A program made the translations under genes and the position numbers. Shown piece by piece: positions 35,534 to 45,520 of a DNA stretch of 64,000 nt (its first letter is position 1; each line of letters begins with the position of its first letter). The DNA is from an uncultured Bacillota bacterium (GTDB lineage Bacteria; Bacillota; Clostridia; Lachnospirales; CAG-274): NCBI GenBank assembly GCA_958426775.1, contig CATZZP010000012.1, positions 4,820-68,819 of the forward strand, read 5' to 3'. A model generated the notes under the pieces. The model was given only the letters and a program-made list of their open reading frames with translations, searched no databases and was not told the DNA's origin.

Positions 35534-36613
35534 ATGAACAGAGTTTTTAACTTTTCGGCAGGCCCATCAATGCTTCCTTTGCCTGTGCTTGAAAAGGCAC
35601 AAAAGGAGCTTATTTGCTACGGTGACACAGGTATGTCCGTTATGGAGATGAGCCATCGTTCAAAGGCTTTTGATGATATTATTAAAAAGGCAGAGGCAGA
35701 TATTCGTGACCTTATGAACATTCCTGATAACTATAAGGTAATGTTTTTACAGGGCGGCGGCAGTACACAGTTTGCTATGGTACCCCTTAATCTTTTTAAG
35801 ACAGGCAAGGCTGACTATGTAAAGACAGGTCAGTGGGCTAAGAAGGCGGCTGAAGAGGCTGCTAAGTGGGGTCAGGTTAACATTGTTGCAAGCTCAGAGG
35901 ATAAGACCTATTCATATATTCCAAAGCTTGACAAGAGTACCTTTACACCTGATGCAGACTACTTCTACATTACATATAACAATACAATCTACGGTACAAG
36001 ATATACTGAGTTTCCCGATACGGGTAATGTGCCTCTTGTAGCTGATATTTCAAGTAATATTATGTCTGAGGTTATGGACGTAAGCAAGTTCGGTATTTTA
36101 TTTGCAGGTGCTCAAAAGAATGTAGGTCCTGCAGGTGTTACCATTGTAATTGCCCGTGAGGACTTACTGGGCAATGCTAAGGCAGAATGTCCTACTATGC
36201 TTAACTATCAAATCCATGCTGATAAGGCCTCCCTTTACAATACACCACCTTGCTACTCAATCTATATTGCAGGTCTTGTATTTGAATGGTTAAAGAGCAT
36301 CGGCGGTGTTGCTCAGATGCAGAAGATAAATGAGGAGAAGGCAGGCATTCTTTATGACTTCCTTGATAACTCAAAGCTCTTCAAGGGTACAGTTGTACCT
36401 GCCGACCGTTCTCTTATGAATGTACCTTTTGTAACAGACAGTGAGGAAATTAACGCTAAGTTTATTAAAGAGGCAACTGCCGCAGGCTTTGTAAACCTTA
36501 AGGGTCACAGAACAGTAGGCGGTATGCGTGCTTCTATCTACAATGCTATGCCTATTGAGGGCGTTAAGATGCTTGTAGAGTTTATGAAGAAGTTTGAAAC
36601 GGAAAACAAATAA
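35534..36613 (+). CDS. serC: Phosphoserine aminotransferase
   Basis: Transaminates 3-phosphohydroxypyruvate to phosphoserine. 359 aa. RVFNFSAGPSMLP is the N-terminal signature, LQGGGSTQFAMVP contacts PLP, and LFAGAQKNVGPAGVTIV holds the Schiff-base Lys. The C-terminal GHRTVGGMRASIYNAM binds substrate. Its neighbour serA makes its substrate, so the two form a serine-biosynthesis operon under the strong promoter at 35441. Confidence 0.97.
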   Translation: MNRVFNFSAGPSMLPLPVLEKAQKELICYGDTGMSVMEMSHRSKAFDDIIKKAEADIRDLMNIPDNYKVMFLQGGGSTQFAMVPLNLFKTGKADYVKTGQWAKKAAEEAAKWGQVNIVASSEDKTYSYIPKLDKSTFTPDADYFYITYNNTIYGTRYTEFPDTGNVPLVADISSNIMSEVMDVSKFGILFAGAQKNVGPAGVTIVIAREDLLGNAKAECPTMLNYQIHADKASLYNTPPCYSIYIAGLVFEWLKSIGGVAQMQKINEEKAGILYDFLDNSKLFKGTVVPADRSLMNVPFVTDSEEINAKFIKEATAAGFVNLKGHRTVGGMRASIYNAMPIEGVKMLVEFMKKFETENK

Positions 36614-36676
36614 TAGCTTTAATTCTATGCCGTACAGAAAATGTGCGGTATAGCTTTATAGGGAGGTTAATTTATA

Positions 36677-37822
36677 ATGGCTAAGATACTTACACTTAAC
36701 AAAATTTCTAAAATAGGTCTTGCAGACTTACCTGCAAGCTATATTGTATCAGATGATGAAAAAAATCCTGACGGCATTATGGTCAGAAGTGCTAAAATGC
36801 ACGATATGGATATGCCTGAGTCACTCCTTGCCATTGCTCGTTGCGGTGCAGGTGTAAACAATATTCCTCTTGATAAGTGTGCAGAGCAGGGTATTGTTGT
36901 GTTCAACACCCCCGGTGCAAATGCAAACGCTGTTAAGGAGCTTGTGGTTGCAGGTCTTTTAATTTCATCACGTAAGATTATTGAGGCTGACCGTTGGGTA
37001 CAGTCTATGAAGGGTACAGAGGACGTATCCAAGACAGTTGAAAAGGGTAAAAGTACATATGCAGGCCCCGAGATTATCGGCAAGACCCTTGGTATTATCG
37101 GTCTTGGTGCAATAGGTGTACTTGTAGCTGAGGCGGCTCTTGCTTTAGGTATGACCGTTTACGGCTATGACCCCTTCCTTTCCGTAAAGGGTGCTTTGGC
37201 ACTTGACAGCAGAGTTAAGGTGGTTGAAAATATTGATGATATTTTTGCGGTAAGTGATTATATTACAATCCACGTGCCTGCTACACCTGAAACTAAAAAT
37301 ATATTCTGTAAGGAAAATCTTGCTAAGTGCAAGGACGGCGTAAGAATACTTAACTTTGCAAGAGGTGAGTTGACAAACTCAGCTGATATGGCAGAGGCTG
37401 TTACAAGCGGTAAGGTTGCAAAGTACATAAGCGACTTTGCAGACGACTACCTTTTAGGTGTTGAAAATATTATCTGCTTACCTCACTTAGGTGCATCTAC
37501 TCCTGAGGCAGAGGATAACTGTGCGGCTATGGCGGCAAGAGAAATGACAGACTATATTGAAAACGGTATTATTGTAAATTCTGTAAATTACCCAAGACTT
37601 ACTATGGGCAGAGCGGCAGGCAAGGCAAGAGTATGTGTGCTTTATAAGGCAGAAAGTGATGCCTTTGCTAAGGCTTTAGCTCTTTTAGGCGGCAGAGTGG
37701 CACAAAGTGCAAATGCTGTAAGAGGTGCTTACGGCTATGCTATTATTGATGCAGATGCTACAGAGGCTGACAAGACAGCAGTTGAGGCAGTTGAGGGCGT
37801 AATTAAAGTAAGAGTTATTTAA
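36677..37822 (+). CDS. serA: D-3-phosphoglycerate dehydrogenase
   Basis: First step of serine synthesis: 3-phosphoglycerate to 3-phosphohydroxypyruvate with NAD. 381 aa. It has the D-2-hydroxyacid dehydrogenase fold with GIIGLGAIGVLVAEAA for NAD, LNFARGEL with the catalytic Arg, and the catalytic His in LPHLGASTPEAEDN. The C-terminal tail of about 70 aa looks like a shortened ACT-type domain, so feedback by serine is possible. The 63-bp gap to serC holds an ATGCCGTAC/GTGCGGTAT hairpin without a T run. Confidence 0.95.
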   Translation: MAKILTLNKISKIGLADLPASYIVSDDEKNPDGIMVRSAKMHDMDMPESLLAIARCGAGVNNIPLDKCAEQGIVVFNTPGANANAVKELVVAGLLISSRKIIEADRWVQSMKGTEDVSKTVEKGKSTYAGPEIIGKTLGIIGLGAIGVLVAEAALALGMTVYGYDPFLSVKGALALDSRVKVVENIDDIFAVSDYITIHVPATPETKNIFCKENLAKCKDGVRILNFARGELTNSADMAEAVTSGKVAKYISDFADDYLLGVENIICLPHLGASTPEAEDNCAAMAAREMTDYIENGIIVNSVNYPRLTMGRAAGKARVCVLYKAESDAFAKALALLGGRVAQSANAVRGAYGYAIIDADATEADKTAVEAVEGVIKVRVI

Positions 37823-37837
37823 GGTTAAAGCAATTTT

Positions 37838-37865
37838 GCCGTCGTATCTGATACGGCGGCTTTTT
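37838..37865 (+). terminator. Intrinsic terminator after serA
   Basis: GCCGTCGTAT / ATACGGCGGC stem, CTG loop, five T. Confidence 0.85.
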
Positions 37866-37959
37866 GTTGTGTTTAACGGGTAGGAAAAAGGCTTTACTTT
37901 CAGTGACTAAGGTGCTAAAATATATTTATGCAGATATTATACAGAGAGGGCGAAGTTCC

Positions 37960-38262
37960 ATGAGTGACAAGCTTAAAAATAAATCGGTAGATATGCTTTT
38001 TAAGGGTATATTACAGCTGAAAACCCTTGAGGAGTGCTACAGCTTTTTTGAGGATATATGTACTATAAACGAAATACATTCCCTTGCACAGCGTTTAGAG
38101 GTTGCACAGCTTTTATCAGAGGGCGACACCTATACGGCTATAGGAGAAAAAACAGGGGCATCAACTGCAACCATAAGCCGTATTAACCGTTGCCTTAACT
38201 ACGGTGAGGGTGGCTATTCAACAGTTTTACAACGTTTAAAGGAGAATAATAATGCTAATTGA
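37960..38262 (+). CDS. yerC: YerC/YecD family TrpR-related DNA-binding protein
   Basis: A 100-aa helix-turn-helix protein of the TrpR fold: INEIHSLAQRLEVAQLLSEG, then the recognition region TAIGEKTGASTATISRINRCL. The TrpR-like family YerC is widespread in Firmicutes; the ligand and target are not established. In Bacillus yerC also lies near pcrA, as here, where its last 11 bp overlap the pcrA start. ATG 37960 is chosen over an upstream start at 37864 that adds a non-homologous tail. Confidence 0.88.
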   Translation: MSDKLKNKSVDMLFKGILQLKTLEECYSFFEDICTINEIHSLAQRLEVAQLLSEGDTYTAIGEKTGASTATISRINRCLNYGEGGYSTVLQRLKENNNAN

Positions 38263-40474
38263 TTCCATAAATTCACTTAACCCCGAACAGAAAAAGGCGG
38301 TTCTTACAACAGAGGGACCGCTTTTAATTTTGGCAGGAGCAGGTTCAGGCAAAACAAGGGTGCTTACACACCGCATTGCCTACCTTATAGAACAGGGAGT
38401 AAGACCCTTTAATATACTTGCAATTACCTTTACCAATAAGGCGGCAAGGGAAATGAAGGAGAGAGTGGCGGCAATTACCCCTCAGGGTGATGAGGTATGG
38501 GTAAGCACCTTCCATTCAACCTGTGTGCGTATTCTTCGCCGGGAGATTGATAAGCTGGGCTATTCAAGCAACTTTACAATATATGATGCAGACGACAGTG
38601 AAAGGCTTATTAAAACTATTCTTAAGGAAATGAATATAAGCGACAAGGTATATCCTCCTAAAAGCATTATGTCTGTTATAGGACAGCAAAAGGATAAGCT
38701 TATAGGACCTAACTCTTATGCAAAGCTTGTTGAAAATGACTTTACCAAAAAGAAATATGCCGAGGTTTACAAGGCATACCAAAAGCACCTTAAGGACAAT
38801 AATGCTCTTGATTTTGACGACCTTATTTTTAAGTGCGTTGAGCTTTTTTCAACTAATCCTGAGGTGCTTGAAAAATGGCAGGATAAATTCCGTTATATTA
38901 TGGTAGATGAGTATCAGGACACAAATGCCTCCCAGTACAGGCTTGTACGTCTGCTTGCGGAAAAATACAATAACCTTTGTGTTGTAGGTGATGACGACCA
39001 GAGTATTTACGGCTGGAGAGGTGCAGACATACATAATATACTGGACTTTGAAAAGGATTTTAAGGGTACGGTTACTATAAGACTTGAGCAGAACTACCGT
39101 TCAACGGAAAATATACTTAATGCGGCTAATGCAGTTATTAAAAATAATGTAATACGTAAAACCAAAACCCTGCGTACAAAGGCAGAGGCAGGAAGTGTCC
39201 TTAGCTTCTACAAGGCTCAAAGCGATATTGAAGAGGGCAGATATATTGCAGGCAAAATTACGGAGGGGGTTGCAAAGGGAAATAAATACAGCGACTATGC
39301 TATATTATACCGCAACAACGCTCTTTCAAGATTATTGGAGGAGGCACTTATAAAGGAGTCAATACCATACAGGCTTTTCGGCGGCACAAGGTTCTATGAC
39401 CGCAAGGAAATAAGGGATATTATGGGCTATTTAAAGGCACTTAACAATCCTAATGATGATTTATCCTTAAGGCGAATTATAAATGTGCCTAAAAGAGGCA
39501 TAGGCGAGGCTACAATACAAAAAATTGCGGATGCGGCGGCAGAAAACGGAATATCCTTTTATTCCGCACTTTTAAGCGCCGACGCTATCCCTGAGCTTAA
39601 AGCAAAGGCAAAACAGCTTAATGCCTTTGCAGAGCTTCTTGTTACCTTAAAGGAAAAATCCGAAAGTGAAAAGGTGTCCGACCTTATTGAAATAATTTTA
39701 GATGATACGGGCTACCGCAAGGAGCTGGAGGAGGAAAATACAGACGAGGCAAGAGGCAGACTTGAAAACCTACAGGAGTTTGTAAGCAAGGCTGTAGAGT
39801 TTACAGAGAACACAAACGGAGAAGGCAGGCTTTCGGGATTTTTAGAAGAGGTTGCTTTGGTTGCCGATGTAGACGGTTACACAGAGGGTGCTGATACGGT
39901 TGTGCTTATGACCTTACATTCCTCAAAGGGTCTGGAGTTCCCTACCGTATTTATTGCAGGCTTTGAGGAAAGCATTTTCCCGGGCTACAGAGCAGTTACC
40001 TCAGGTATTCCTTCTGATATGGAGGAGGAACGCAGGCTTTGCTATGTGGGTATTACCAGGGCTAAAAAAGAGCTTTGCTTTACTGCGGCGGCATCTCGTA
40101 TGCAATACGGACAAAGGGTTTCAAATGTTCCTTCAAGGTTTTTGAAAGAAATCCCGGAAAGTCTTATCAGCATTCAGTCCGACAGGCTTGAAATGCCTCA
40201 AAGACCGTTTGGTGCAGAGGGTGAAACAACCCGTCATTTTGCATACTCTGCCAATACCTATCGTCCAAGACCTATGGCAGGCTATTCTATGCCGCAGCCT
40301 AAAAATGTTCAGTTGGATTTTGAGGTGGGAGATAGTGTAAAGCACCCTAAATTCGGTATAGGTCAGGTGGTAAGCATTAATCCTGCAGGAGCTGACTTTG
40401 AGGTTACGGTAAGCTTTCCTGCTTTAGGCACTAAAAAGCTTATGGCGGCACTTGCAAGGCTAAAAAAGGTTTAA
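38252..40474 (+). CDS. pcrA: ATP-dependent DNA helicase PcrA/UvrD
   Basis: Superfamily 1A 3'-5' DNA helicase for repair and removal of replication blocks. 740 aa. Motifs in order: Q motif LNPEQKKAV, Walker A LAGAGSGKTRVL, Ia AITFTNKAAREMKER, II VDEYQDTN, III VVGDDDQSIYGWRGAD, IV RLEQNYRST, V LMTLHSSKGLEFPTV, VI CYVGITRAKKEL. The C terminus has the PcrA Tudor-like RNA-polymerase-binding domain (VGDSVKHPKFGIGQVV). Translation starts inside the yerC end. Confidence 0.97.
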   Translation: MLIDSINSLNPEQKKAVLTTEGPLLILAGAGSGKTRVLTHRIAYLIEQGVRPFNILAITFTNKAAREMKERVAAITPQGDEVWVSTFHSTCVRILRREIDKLGYSSNFTIYDADDSERLIKTILKEMNISDKVYPPKSIMSVIGQQKDKLIGPNSYAKLVENDFTKKKYAEVYKAYQKHLKDNNALDFDDLIFKCVELFSTNPEVLEKWQDKFRYIMVDEYQDTNASQYRLVRLLAEKYNNLCVVGDDDQSIYGWRGADIHNILDFEKDFKGTVTIRLEQNYRSTENILNAANAVIKNNVIRKTKTLRTKAEAGSVLSFYKAQSDIEEGRYIAGKITEGVAKGNKYSDYAILYRNNALSRLLEEALIKESIPYRLFGGTRFYDRKEIRDIMGYLKALNNPNDDLSLRRIINVPKRGIGEATIQKIADAAAENGISFYSALLSADAIPELKAKAKQLNAFAELLVTLKEKSESEKVSDLIEIILDDTGYRKELEEENTDEARGRLENLQEFVSKAVEFTENTNGEGRLSGFLEEVALVADVDGYTEGADTVVLMTLHSSKGLEFPTVFIAGFEESIFPGYRAVTSGIPSDMEEERRLCYVGITRAKKELCFTAAASRMQYGQRVSNVPSRFLKEIPESLISIQSDRLEMPQRPFGAEGETTRHFAYSANTYRPRPMAGYSMPQPKNVQLDFEVGDSVKHPKFGIGQVVSINPAGADFEVTVSFPALGTKKLMAALARLKKV

Positions 40475-40512
40475 CGGGATATACTAAAAATAAAAAACCT
40501 TGGGAGGCTTAT

Positions 40513-42288
40513 ATGGAAACAAAATGGCTTTTGGACAATATTTATACATCTGTATCAGGTGAGGACTTTAAAAGGGATTTTAAGGAATATAAAAAAGAAA
40601 TAAATACCCTTAATGAATGGGCAAGAACTGCCTTTAAAAGGGAAAATAATCCTGTCAGGATTTTAAGCGAATATATCCTTATGAAAAACAGACTTTTAAC
40701 CTATGAAAAGCTTTCTATGTATGTAAGCCTTTCTCTGTCTGTAGATACCTCAAACGAGGAGCTTACAGGCGTTCTTGACAATATAGAGGAGCTTGAGGCA
40801 GAATGTGCAGAACATGAGGCATTGTTCTCAGCCTATTTAAAGGATATTGACAATATTGATGAGCTTATAGAGGAAAGTCCTGTTTTAAAGGAGCATTCCT
40901 ATTTTATAAAAAGGGCTAAGGAGGATAGCAGCCACACCCTGTCTGTCCAAGAGGAAATGATAATTTCTAAAATGCAGAATACAGGCTCTTCCCTTTGGGA
41001 AAAGCAGTGGGAACAGCTTACCTCTAATATGGAAATTACCTTTGAGTGCAAGGGGAAAACCTACAACGGGCCGCTTTCCTCCGTAAGGAATATGGCATAT
41101 TCAGCTGACAGGGATTTGCGTATTTCAGCCTATAAGGCAGAGCTTAATGCCTATGAAAGCATTAAGGTCCCCGGGGCATTTTGTATGAACGGTATCAAGG
41201 GTGAGGTTATTACCTTAAGTAAGCTCAGGGGCTACAGCTCCCCTCTTGGTATGACCCTTTGGCAATCAGCTGTTGATGAAGAAATTTTAAATGCCATGTG
41301 GTCTGCTTTTAAGGAGGAATTAGCAGAGCTTATACCTTATTTTAAGGGTAAGGCAGAGCTTTTAGGCTATAAGGATAAAAAGCTTCCCTTTTATGAGCTT
41401 TTTGCTCCTGTAGGCAAGGATAAGGAGTACAGCTTAGAGAAGGCAAGGGACTGTGTTATTGATGCCTTTACCTCCTTTTCCGAGGAAATGGGTAAATTTG
41501 CGGAAAATGCCTTTAGCAACCGCTGGATTGATTTAATGCCTAAAAAGGGCAAGGCGGGCGGAGCTTTCTGCGAGGCAATCCACCCTATAAAGGAAAGCCG
41601 TATTTTAACTAACTTCGGCGGCACCTTTAACGATGTGGTGACTATAGCTCATGAACTGGGTCATGCTTACCATGATTCAAGGCTTTATGACGCTACGCCT
41701 CTTAACAGCACTTACCCAATGCCTATTGCGGAAACAGCCTCAACCTTTTGTGAAACTCTGCTTATAAACCATGTATTGAAAACTGCAAGTGATGAGGAAG
41801 CCCTTGTTATACTTGAAAATGATTTATCAGGTATAATGCAGACCTTGTCGGATATATACAGCCGTTTCCTTTTTGAGGATACAGTCTTTAAAAGACGTGG
41901 TGAGGGCAGTCTTTCGGCAGATACCCTTTGTGATATAATGGTTAAGGCACAGGCAGAAGCCTACGGAGATACCCTTTCAAGGGAATATATGCACAGCTTT
42001 ATGTGGCTTTGCAAGCCTCATTATTACGATGCGGCATTTAATTATTACAACTACCCCTATGCCTTTGGTATGCTGTTATCCAAGGCACTTTACGGCAGAT
42101 ATGAAAAAGAGGGCAAGGGTTTTGTACCTCTTTACAACAAGGTATTACAGGCTTCAGCCACAGGTGACTTGGCTGATGTTGCAAAAATTGCAGGCTTTGA
42201 CCTTAGGGACAAGGCATTCTGGAAGGACAGCTTAGAGGTAGTTAAAAAAGAGGTTACGGATTTTATACAAAAGTTAAAAAAGAGGTAA
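40513..42288 (+). CDS. pepF: Oligoendopeptidase F (M3 family)
   Basis: Cytosolic zinc metallopeptidase that degrades oligopeptides of about 7-17 residues. 591 aa, the family length. The zinc site is AHELGHAYHD (H380, E381, H384), with the third ligand in AETASTFCETLL. ILTNFGGTFNDVVT precedes it, as in PepF. GGGAGG lies upstream. It is followed at 5 bp by the DUF2156 gene and probably starts the operon that runs to about 44.4 kb. Confidence 0.95.
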   Translation: METKWLLDNIYTSVSGEDFKRDFKEYKKEINTLNEWARTAFKRENNPVRILSEYILMKNRLLTYEKLSMYVSLSLSVDTSNEELTGVLDNIEELEAECAEHEALFSAYLKDIDNIDELIEESPVLKEHSYFIKRAKEDSSHTLSVQEEMIISKMQNTGSSLWEKQWEQLTSNMEITFECKGKTYNGPLSSVRNMAYSADRDLRISAYKAELNAYESIKVPGAFCMNGIKGEVITLSKLRGYSSPLGMTLWQSAVDEEILNAMWSAFKEELAELIPYFKGKAELLGYKDKKLPFYELFAPVGKDKEYSLEKARDCVIDAFTSFSEEMGKFAENAFSNRWIDLMPKKGKAGGAFCEAIHPIKESRILTNFGGTFNDVVTIAHELGHAYHDSRLYDATPLNSTYPMPIAETASTFCETLLINHVLKTASDEEALVILENDLSGIMQTLSDIYSRFLFEDTVFKRRGEGSLSADTLCDIMVKAQAEAYGDTLSREYMHSFMWLCKPHYYDAAFNYYNYPYAFGMLLSKALYGRYEKEGKGFVPLYNKVLQASATGDLADVAKIAGFDLRDKAFWKDSLEVVKKEVTDFIQKLKKR

Positions 42289-42293
42289 TATTT

Positions 42294-43175
42294 ATGCTTG
42301 AATTTAAGAAGGTTGAATTGTCCGTTATGGATAAGGCAAACAGCTATCTTAAAAGAAAAAATTATTTTATGTGTGATTACTGCTTTACGGATATTTTTAT
42401 TTGGAGCAGTGCCTATGGTACAAGGCTTGCCTTTGATGAAGAGTTTATGTACATTAAGACAAGCGGCAGAGAAGGTACTTTTTTTACCGCACCTATGGGC
42501 GAGGGCGATTACAAAAGGGCTGTTGAGAATATGGCAGAGGTTGCCCATGCAGAGGGATACCCTCTGAGGATATACTCTATTCCGCCTGAAATAAAGGACA
42601 AAATAGAGGAGGCTTGCCCTAATTACCTTACCTTTACCGAGGGACGTGACCAGGCCGACTATGTGTATTCGGCAGAAAGCCTGATGTACCTTAAGGGTAA
42701 AAAGCTTCACGGAAAGCGTAACCATATAAACAAGTTTTTAAGCTTGTATGAGGGCAGATGGGAGTATGAGGACTTAAAAAAGGAAAATGTACGGGAGTTT
42801 TTTGAATACCAGCTTGACTGGTGCAAGGATAACCCTGATAATTTTTTAGGGGAAACCTGTGCTGTATCCCTTGCCCTTAAAAATATGGATATTCTCAATA
42901 TAAAAGGCGGTATTCTCCGCCTTGACGGTAAGCCTATAGGGGTTACCATGGGCAGTGAAAGCTTTGAGGATACCTTTATTGTTCATATAGAAAAGGCTGA
43001 CGCACAAATACAGGGTGCATATCAGATGATAAATCAGCAGTTTGCTTTGCATAATTTTGAAAAATACAGATATATTGACCGTGAAGAGGATTTGGGAATA
43101 GAGGGCTTAAGAAAGGCTAAGCTGTCCTATTATCCTGAATTTATAACGGAAAACTATTATGGTGAGGAAAAATGA
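42294..43175 (+). CDS. DUF2156 (phosphatidylglycerol lysyltransferase-like) protein
   Basis: A 293-aa soluble protein with the DUF2156 domain, a double-GNAT fold shared with MprF lysyltransferase. Typical segments are LKGKKLHGKRNHINKFL, which binds the acyl donor side, and VHIEKADAQIQGAYQMINQQ. It has no membrane segments, so it is unlike full MprF. Function is unknown, probably aminoacyl or acyl transfer. Its end overlaps the next GNAT gene by 4 bp (ATGA), indicating translational coupling. Confidence 0.85.
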   Translation: MLEFKKVELSVMDKANSYLKRKNYFMCDYCFTDIFIWSSAYGTRLAFDEEFMYIKTSGREGTFFTAPMGEGDYKRAVENMAEVAHAEGYPLRIYSIPPEIKDKIEEACPNYLTFTEGRDQADYVYSAESLMYLKGKKLHGKRNHINKFLSLYEGRWEYEDLKKENVREFFEYQLDWCKDNPDNFLGETCAVSLALKNMDILNIKGGILRLDGKPIGVTMGSESFEDTFIVHIEKADAQIQGAYQMINQQFALHNFEKYRYIDREEDLGIEGLRKAKLSYYPEFITENYYGEEK

Positions 43176-43945
43176 TTGACTTTGCAGTACCTAAGGACAC
43201 AAGGGAAATAAGAGCTTTGTGGGATATTGCCTTTCCCGAAGAGCCTTTGTTTAACGACTGGTTTTTTGAAAATTATTTTAAGGCAGAAAATTGCCTTGTC
43301 CTTAAAAAAGAGGGAAAAATTTCTGCTATGGCACAGCTTTTGCCCTATGAAATTCAGGGTGCAGGCAAGGTCAGCTATATTTACGGTGCAGCTACAGACC
43401 CCTCTTATCGCAGGCAGGGGCTTATGAGAAGATTGCTTGAAAAATCCTTTGAGCTTGACAAACAAAGAGGTGCTGTTGCCTCAATTTTAATACCCCAGAA
43501 TAAAGAGCTTTTTGACTTTTACCGCAGACTGGGGTATGAAACAAGGTTTTTTGTAAATATCAAAGGGACAGAGCCTTGTAAAACAGAGGGATATACCTTA
43601 AAAAGTGCAGACTGTGAGGATATACCCTTTATGGATAAGCTTTACAGGGAAAGTCAGACTGATTATATTATAAGGGACTGTAATTACTGGGTTACCCAAA
43701 TTGAAATGTTTAAAGCTTTGGACGGTGACTGTTATATCCTTTTAAGGGATAACAAGCCTGTTGCCTATGGCTTTTACACAGATAACTATATTCAGGAGGG
43801 TATGGGAGAGGTGAACACTCTGGCATATCTGGCGGGAGCAGATAAGTATGTAAGCTTGGCAGATAAAAATAATACTCCTATAGGTATGGCATACCCTTAC
43901 GGAGATTTTCCTCAGAGGCTGTACCTTAACCTTATGTTTAACTAA
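43172..43945 (+). CDS. GNAT family N-acetyltransferase (Eis-like N-terminal)
   Basis: A 257-aa acetyltransferase. The acetyl-CoA loop YIYGAATDPSYRRQGLMRRLL lies near residues 69-89 and FYRRLGYETRF follows; a second, degenerate GNAT-like half makes up the C-terminal 120 residues, resembling Eis-type proteins. It is coupled to the DUF2156 gene by a 4-bp overlap, so the two likely act in one pathway. Substrate unknown. Confidence 0.85.
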   Translation: MIDFAVPKDTREIRALWDIAFPEEPLFNDWFFENYFKAENCLVLKKEGKISAMAQLLPYEIQGAGKVSYIYGAATDPSYRRQGLMRRLLEKSFELDKQRGAVASILIPQNKELFDFYRRLGYETRFFVNIKGTEPCKTEGYTLKSADCEDIPFMDKLYRESQTDYIIRDCNYWVTQIEMFKALDGDCYILLRDNKPVAYGFYTDNYIQEGMGEVNTLAYLAGADKYVSLADKNNTPIGMAYPYGDFPQRLYLNLMFN

Positions 43946-43955
43946 GGAGGATATT

Positions 43956-44447
43956 ATGGTAAATCAGGTAATGGATAAAATGGTTGAATATTACAGGGGC
44001 GACCCTAAAAGAATACAGCACTTTTTAAAGGTCTATACCCTTGCACACCGTATTGCTTCAGGCGAAAATGTAAGCAGTGAGGAGCTTTTTATAATAGATA
44101 TAGCCTCTCTTGTCCACGATATAGGCATAAGGGTAAGCGAGGAAAAATATAATTCATCGGCAGGTAAATATCAGGAGCTTGAGGGCCCCGCAGAGGCTGA
44201 AAAACTCCTTGGAGCCTTAGGCATTAATGAGGCGGTTATTGACAGGGTTTGCTATATTATAGCTCATCATCACACCTATACAGCCATAGACTCAATGGAT
44301 TTGCAGATACTTATTGAGGCTGACTTTCTTGTAAACCTCTATGAGGACAATGTAAGCAAGACTGCTGTTTTAAGTGCAGGCAAGAATATCTTTAAAACTC
44401 CTACGGGTATTAAATATCTTACAAATATGTTTGATATATACTTGTAA
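43956..44447 (+). CDS. HD domain phosphohydrolase
   Basis: A 163-aa HD-domain protein. Metal ligands are in IQHFLKVYTLAHRIA, the HD doublet in SLVHDIGIRVS, and IIAHHHTY. Small HD proteins of this kind hydrolyse nucleotides or phosphate monoesters, but the substrate is not known. It starts 10 bp after the GNAT gene with an AAGGAGG site and belongs to the same operon. Confidence 0.85.
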   Translation: MVNQVMDKMVEYYRGDPKRIQHFLKVYTLAHRIASGENVSSEELFIIDIASLVHDIGIRVSEEKYNSSAGKYQELEGPAEAEKLLGALGINEAVIDRVCYIIAHHHTYTAIDSMDLQILIEADFLVNLYEDNVSKTAVLSAGKNIFKTPTGIKYLTNMFDIYL

Positions 44448-44509
44448 TTTTAAAATAAAAGGAGTATAATAAATAATAGACTTATAATTCGGAAAGAGAG
44501 GTTTTTACC

Positions 44510-44851
44510 ATGCCTTTTATTAATACAAAAACTAATTTTGAAATTGACAAAGCTAAGCGTGATAAGATAAAATCAGACTATGGCAAGGCAATCGGCATTA
44601 TTCCGGGTAAAAGCGAAGGTTCACTTATGCTTGCCTTTGAAAGCTGTCCTATGTACTTTAAGGGACAGGAGAAGGAGAAACTTGCTTTTGTGGAGGTTAA
44701 GCTTTACGGCAAAGCTGACAGAAGTGCTATGAATGACCTGACAGCAGAAATCTGCAATATTTTGAATACTGAAACGGGGATTGCAAAAAGCGATATTTAC
44801 GTTAAGTATGAAGAGGTTGAAGTATGGGGCTGTAATGGAGGTAATTTTTAA
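44510..44851 (+). CDS. MIF-like tautomerase family protein
   Basis: A 113-aa protein of the macrophage-migration-inhibitory-factor/phenylpyruvate tautomerase family. The catalytic proline follows the start (MPFINTKTNFEI, Pro1 after Met removal). GKSEGSLMLAFESCPMYF fits the MIF beta-strand core and DIYVKYEEVEVWGCNG the C-terminal strand. It probably forms a trimer; phenylpyruvate or a related keto-acid is the likely in vitro substrate. Presence of MIF homologues in gut bacteria is of interest for host interaction, but that is inference. Confidence 0.85.
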   Translation: MPFINTKTNFEIDKAKRDKIKSDYGKAIGIIPGKSEGSLMLAFESCPMYFKGQEKEKLAFVEVKLYGKADRSAMNDLTAEICNILNTETGIAKSDIYVKYEEVEVWGCNGGNF

Positions 44852-44892
44852 TAAGTTTTGCCTTTAAAGAAACTGGAGTTGAGGTGATTGGT

Positions 44893-45462
44893 TTGGGTAA
44901 TATAATGATTTTTGCGGGGGACAGTATAACCCAAAACGGTGGCTATATAGATAATTTAAGGGAAATTTACCCTACAAGCCTTATGCTTAACAAGGGCATA
45001 AACGGCTACAAAATTTTTGATTTGGAAAAGGACTGGGATAATTTGTGCCTTGATTACGACCCTACGGTTGTAACAATACTTACAGGAGTAAACGAGGTTA
45101 TTGATACAATGAGGGGTATGCCTGATGTGGAAAAGCAGTTTGAGGAGTCCTACAGCAGACTTATTGAGCAGACTAAGGCAAGGACACAGGCAGATATTAT
45201 CCTTATGGAGCCGTTTATTATGGCATACCCTAAAAAGCTTTTTAACTGGATGCTTGTTACAAAGCGTTACGTAAACATTGTTGACCGCCTTGCGGAAAAG
45301 TATAATACGGGTCTTGTTAAGCTGTGGGATATTTTTAACCAGGCTGATGCAAGCCAGCTTACAACAGACGGTATACACATTACTCCTCAGGGTCATGATA
45401 TTATTTCGGCTGCATGGAATGAGGAATATCAACGTATAATAAACTCAAAATTACCTGACTGA
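44893..45462 (+). CDS. SGNH/GDSL family hydrolase
   Basis: A 189-aa SGNH esterase. Block I is FAGDSITQNGGY with the nucleophile Ser, block II the Gly in LNKGINGYKI, block III the Asn in TILTGVNEV, and block V D-x-x-H in TTDGIHITPQGH. There is no signal peptide, so it should act inside the cell on an acyl or acetyl ester. A TTG at 44893 with GAGGTGAT 4-6 bp upstream is the best start; GTG 44884 and ATG 44905 are alternatives. A terminator follows at 45456. Confidence 0.85.
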   Translation: MGNIMIFAGDSITQNGGYIDNLREIYPTSLMLNKGINGYKIFDLEKDWDNLCLDYDPTVVTILTGVNEVIDTMRGMPDVEKQFEESYSRLIEQTKARTQADIILMEPFIMAYPKKLFNWMLVTKRYVNIVDRLAEKYNTGLVKLWDIFNQADASQLTTDGIHITPQGHDIISAAWNEEYQRIINSKLPD

Positions 45463-45503
45463 ACATAGTGGGCACTTTTGGCACTGTGCTCAGTCATTTT
45501 TTT
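45456..45503 (+). terminator. Terminator after the SGNH hydrolase gene
   Basis: TGACTGA(ACATAGTG) pairs with (CACTGTGC)TCAGTCA, then seven T; it overlaps the stop codon. Confidence 0.8.
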
Positions 45504-45520
45504 ATGAAGGAGAGGATTTT